Assembly: GCA_030654175.1 (NCBI GenBank)
Contig: JAURXZ010000035.1
Coordinates: 186,001-250,000, forward strand
Reading direction: 5' to 3'
From: Bacteroidia bacterium
GTDB taxonomy: Bacteria; Bacteroidota; Bacteroidia; 2-12-FULL-35-15
DNA length: 64,000 nucleotides
Part shown: positions 61,424-64,000 of the stretch, in pieces
Position numbering within the stretch: position 1 is the first letter of the stretch
Layout: each line of letters starts with the position of its first letter
Translations under genes and position numbers: made by a program
Notes under the pieces: generated by a model
Database searches by the model: none
Seen by the model: the letters and a program-made list of their open reading frames with translations, nothing else
What the model was told of the DNA's origin: nothing

Positions 61424-62418
61424 TTAATTACTTTTTGCTGTATTTGGAAAAATTTTTCTCAATCGAATTAAATCGTCTTCTGATAACCTAACTTCCAAAA
61501 GTTTTTGAAATATTTCTTTTGCATTCTGGATATCTTTATCGTTCGCATTCGGTTCGGTTTTTAAATATGTCCCGAGCATACCTTCATACTCGAGATGAAG
61601 CGTTGTGCCGCAATATTTGAACCTATAATATCCACTATCAAACCAACCTGGATAAAAAGTAATCTTTTCTATATTTTCTAATCTATCAAGTAACTTTGAA
61701 GCATTATAAAAGAATTCAGATAAATCACCATCTTCCTCTAAGTATTTTATAAACTCATGCGAGTTCTGTCGAACAAAAGAATTATTCATGCGCTTTAACT
61801 CTTTTATTTCAGATTCAATATTGGTTCTTGCCGTTAATTCATATTTGTCAAGAAAAAAGTTTGTTTTATAGATTCTGCTTTGTTCTAGAAAATGTTGAAG
61901 CACTTTTATTCTTCCCTCATTGAATAAGTAACTTGGATAGATTAAATACTCTAATCGAACATTTTTAAAGTATTGTTTATAAATAATATCCTCTTTCCCA
62001 AAAATTGAAATATCTGAGTCGATAAAAAAATTTATGTCATTTTCATCTGATTTAGAATGTGATTTAGTTGCTAAAATAGTTCTTGAAACTTTATCGATCG
62101 TTTCGGCTGGCACTCCAAGTAATGAAAGGTTTTGAGCAGCTATAGAGACGCTTTTCACCTCGTTGTCTAAACGTGTAACGTCATAAATGAAATCATGATA
62201 AAATAAACTGAATAATATTGAATCCCAATCTTCGATTAAATTTTCAACTAATTCTAATTCAGTTAACATCGAGTTCAAATGAGAAATATTGTGATAGTAT
62301 CTGTCGGATGAGTTATCGAGTCAACAATTTCCTGCCATAATGCAGATACTATTAAATCATCCGAACAGTAGGAATTTGTCAGTTTGATGAAAATTTCTTT
62401 CAATCTTGTCATATTCAT
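61424..62418 (-). pseudogene. HD-domain (predicted metal-dependent phosphohydrolase) gene with an apparent frameshift
   Basis: The main frame (61424-62320) contains RYYHNISHL, then SLFYHDFIYD, DSDISIFG and VRLEYLIYP, the pattern of a small HD-superfamily hydrolase. It is closed upstream by a TGA at 62321-62323 and has no ATG before the YHNISH motif. The expected N-terminus is found in another frame just upstream: ATG 62418 or 62412, reading MTRLKEIFIKLTNSY and SALWQEIVD. The two match a normal gene if about one base is missing near 62317-62322. Either an inactivated gene or a sequence error; the site is not a homopolymer. Confidence 0.75.
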
Positions 62419-62488
62419 CAATTATAGCAAACACGCGGATAAGCGTGAATTTTTTCGTTGAGTTCAACTTAAAGTATCACCAAAAAAA

Positions 62489-63253
62489 TTATTTTACAGC
62501 AGCATAAAGAGATTCAACCGCTTCCCAGTTCACTACATTCCACCAGGAGGCGATATATTCTGCTCTGCGGTTTTGATTTTTTAAATAATAGGCATGCTCC
62601 CAAACATCCAATGCAAGAATGGGTGTTCCTTTTACTTCAACGCTATCTAAATTCATTAAAGGATTATCCTGATTGGCTGTAGATGTGATCACTAATTTAC
62701 CTTTACTCACCACCAGCCAAGCCCAACCGGAGCCAAAACGTTTCATTGAAGCATCCGTAAATTGTGTTTTAAATTCATCAAAGGAGCCAAAAGTGGCATT
62801 AATGGCGGCAGCTATTTTCCCTTTTGGTTGTCCGCCAGCATTGGGTTTCATTAATATCCAAAACAAAGAATGGTTATAATGGCCACCGGCATTGTTACGA
62901 ACAGCAGCAGGTAGTTTTGCAACTTTATCAAAAATATTTTCAAAGGATTGAGGACTTCCTAACACATTGCCATCAACCGTTTCCAAGGCTTTGTTCAAAT
63001 TGGTCACATAAGCCTGGTGGTGTTTGCTATGGTGGATCTCCATCGTTAATTTATCAATATGAGGCTCTAAAGCATCATAATTATAAGGTAAAATAGGAAG
63101 GGTGAATTTCCCACCGTCCGGAGCCGGCTTTTCTTTTTCAATATGCTCAGAAGCAGCAAATACATTATTGACAATGGTTGTTGCTGCAAGAGTGCCCATT
63201 GCGATAGCAGCTGATTTTTTAAAAAAATTTCTACGTGAGTTATTGTTTTCCAT
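62489..63253 (-). CDS. sodA: Tat-exported Fe/Mn superoxide dismutase
   Basis: 254 residues. A twin-arginine leader ([16 protein letters not shown], residues 5-20, with cleavage near VFA-AS 33/34) precedes a complete iron/manganese [42 protein letters not shown] and DVWEHAYY. Metal ligands by alignment are His74, His128, Asp216 and His220. Dismutation of superoxide would thus take place outside the cytoplasm. Fe versus Mn cannot be settled from the motifs visible. Ends 71 nt before the HD gene's upstream start. Confidence 0.95.
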   Translation of the reverse strand: MENNNSRRNFFKKSAAIAMGTLAATTIVNNVFAASEHIEKEKPAPDGGKFTLPILPYNYDALEPHIDKLTMEIHHSKHHQAYVTNLNKALETVDGNVLGSPQSFENIFDKVAKLPAAVRNNAGGHYNHSLFWILMKPNAGGQPKGKIAAAINATFGSFDEFKTQFTDASMKRFGSGWAWLVVSKGKLVITSTANQDNPLMNLDSVEVKGTPILALDVWEHAYYLKNQNRRAEYIASWWNVVNWEAVESLYAAVK

Positions 63254-63363
63254 ACTTCAACAAATTTTAACGAATTAAGAACCTTTGGAGATGCGCTATT
63301 GTATAATTGTCAATTAGTTAAATTATATGCCAATTGCATTGGAGCAAATTGAAAAATTGAAAA

Positions 63364-63867
63364 TTATCCAAAATTAATCAGCACTTGATTTTTTTCTACA
63401 GCCACACCTTTCTTCACATTTATTTTTTTGATAACTCCATCAGTTGGCGATTTGATAATATTTTCCATTTTCATGGCTTCTAATACAATGATGGGATCAC
63501 CTTTTTTAATAACATCACCTTCCGAAATGCACACATCAATAACCAAGCCAGGCATTGGAGCTTTTATTTCATTTATTTTATTGGCATTCAAATTATCAAA
63601 ACCCAGGGTTTTTAATAATTCATCAAATTTATTTTCTACCTTAAGTTGATAGTTGTTCCCATTCACATTTACCAAAAAACTTTTTTGGGTATAATCTACT
63701 TCAACCACCTCAACATTGTATGATTTAAGATCTTTAATTATATGGAAACTTCCCTGTTTCACTTCTATCATATCCAGAGCAAAAGGGTTTCCATTAATGG
63801 TTCCGTTTGTTGGACCTTCAAACACAATTTTGTGTTCCTTGTTGTTGTTTACCTTTACTTTTAGCAT
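63364..63867 (-). CDS. Biotin/lipoyl carrier domain protein (acyl-CoA carboxylase BCCP-type subunit)
   Basis: 167 residues. A variable N-terminal region (1-95, beta-rich, with YQLKVENKFDELLKTLGF) is followed by a biotinyl domain with MPGLVIDV and the attachment site LEAMKMEN (biotin on Lys133). It is the carrier subunit for a propionyl-CoA, methylmalonyl-CoA or related carboxylase; the partner subunits should be upstream on the minus strand, outside the window. The last 133 nt of the window are AT-rich with no gene seen. Confidence 0.93.
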   Translation of the reverse strand: MLKVKVNNNKEHKIVFEGPTNGTINGNPFALDMIEVKQGSFHIIKDLKSYNVEVVEVDYTQKSFLVNVNGNNYQLKVENKFDELLKTLGFDNLNANKINEIKAPMPGLVIDVCISEGDVIKKGDPIIVLEAMKMENIIKSPTDGVIKKINVKKGVAVEKNQVLINFG

Positions 63868-64000
63868 ATCACAAATGTAATTTTTTTAATACAAAAAACC
63901 ACTACGTTACAGGCTAAATTAAAAATCTAAAGAAATTCTTAAATTATCAACAAACGATATATTCCTTTCCATTTTAAGTAATTTTACATTTACAAAAAAG

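Noticed and set aside
62431-62447. CACGC/GCGTG hairpin downstream of sodA as a terminator
   Set aside because: The stem is only 5 bp with no T-run; too weak to list as a terminator.
1-64000. Prophage, integrative element or genomic island
   Set aside because: No integrase, transposase, phage structural gene or tRNA attachment site; gene content is ordinary chromosomal Bacteroidota with intergenic palindromes only.

Overview
The window is AT-rich DNA from a free-living Bacteroidota (Bacteroidetes) bacterium. The evidence is protein content: type IX secretion parts and cargo (a GldM/PorM homologue, a PorP/SprF-like barrel, type A and type B C-terminal sorting domains), a complete Bat aerotolerance operon, MqnE of the futalosine menaquinone route, TonB-dependent receptors paired with a DUF4249 lipoprotein, and promoter-like TAnnTTTG boxes with few Shine-Dalgarno sequences. 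I saw no tRNA, rRNA, CRISPR array, transposase or phage gene. I cannot name a genus.

Layout. 1-6.4 kb: the end of a Crp/Fnr regulator, a small MORN-like secreted protein, a FlaA1/WbpM-type nucleotide-sugar epimerase, a hotdog thioesterase, miaE, and a universal stress protein + cation/proton antiporter pair. 6.7-12.9 kb: six co-directional lipid genes (desaturase, DUF1295, CFA-like methyltransferase, FAD oxidoreductase, DUF1365, CFA synthase), which look like a membrane fatty-acid modification pathway. 13-16 kb: a large CotH-type T9SS cargo protein and a phosphodiesterase. 16.2-25.1 kb: moxR-DUF58-hypothetical-batA-batB-batC-batD-batE, all on the minus strand. 25.4-33.9 kb: M1 peptidase, TPR protein, pheS, cyclophilin, a lipoprotein, mqnE and an orphan OmpR-type regulator. 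34.2-38.4 kb: PorP/SprF homologue, a tiny CHU_C lipoprotein, an ECF sigma factor with a small membrane protein, and a gldM without its usual neighbours. 38.7-47.6 kb: an AddB-like nuclease, an OmpA-like protein with two small exported proteins, and a 1259-residue TPR-PAS-GAF-GAF-SpoIIE sensor. 48-64 kb: glyS, two TonB receptors, a type A T9SS protein, DUF4249, MltF, an MFS symporter, a frameshifted HD-domain gene, a Tat-exported superoxide dismutase and a biotin carrier protein.

How they fit together. Several blocks point to envelope maintenance and oxidative stress: lipid remodelling, the Bat operon, an exported SOD, a universal stress protein and T9SS surface display. The intergenic DNA is unusually rich in dispersed inverted repeats of at least six kinds. 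The most striking is a roughly 100-bp structured repeat present twice. Its 8-bp hairpin differs between copies by compensatory changes, and one copy is interrupted by two related ~27-bp inserts. Together with the lipid cluster and the PorP/SprF-CHU_C pair, this repeat is what I would look at first. Most other genes are ordinary chromosomal housekeeping genes.
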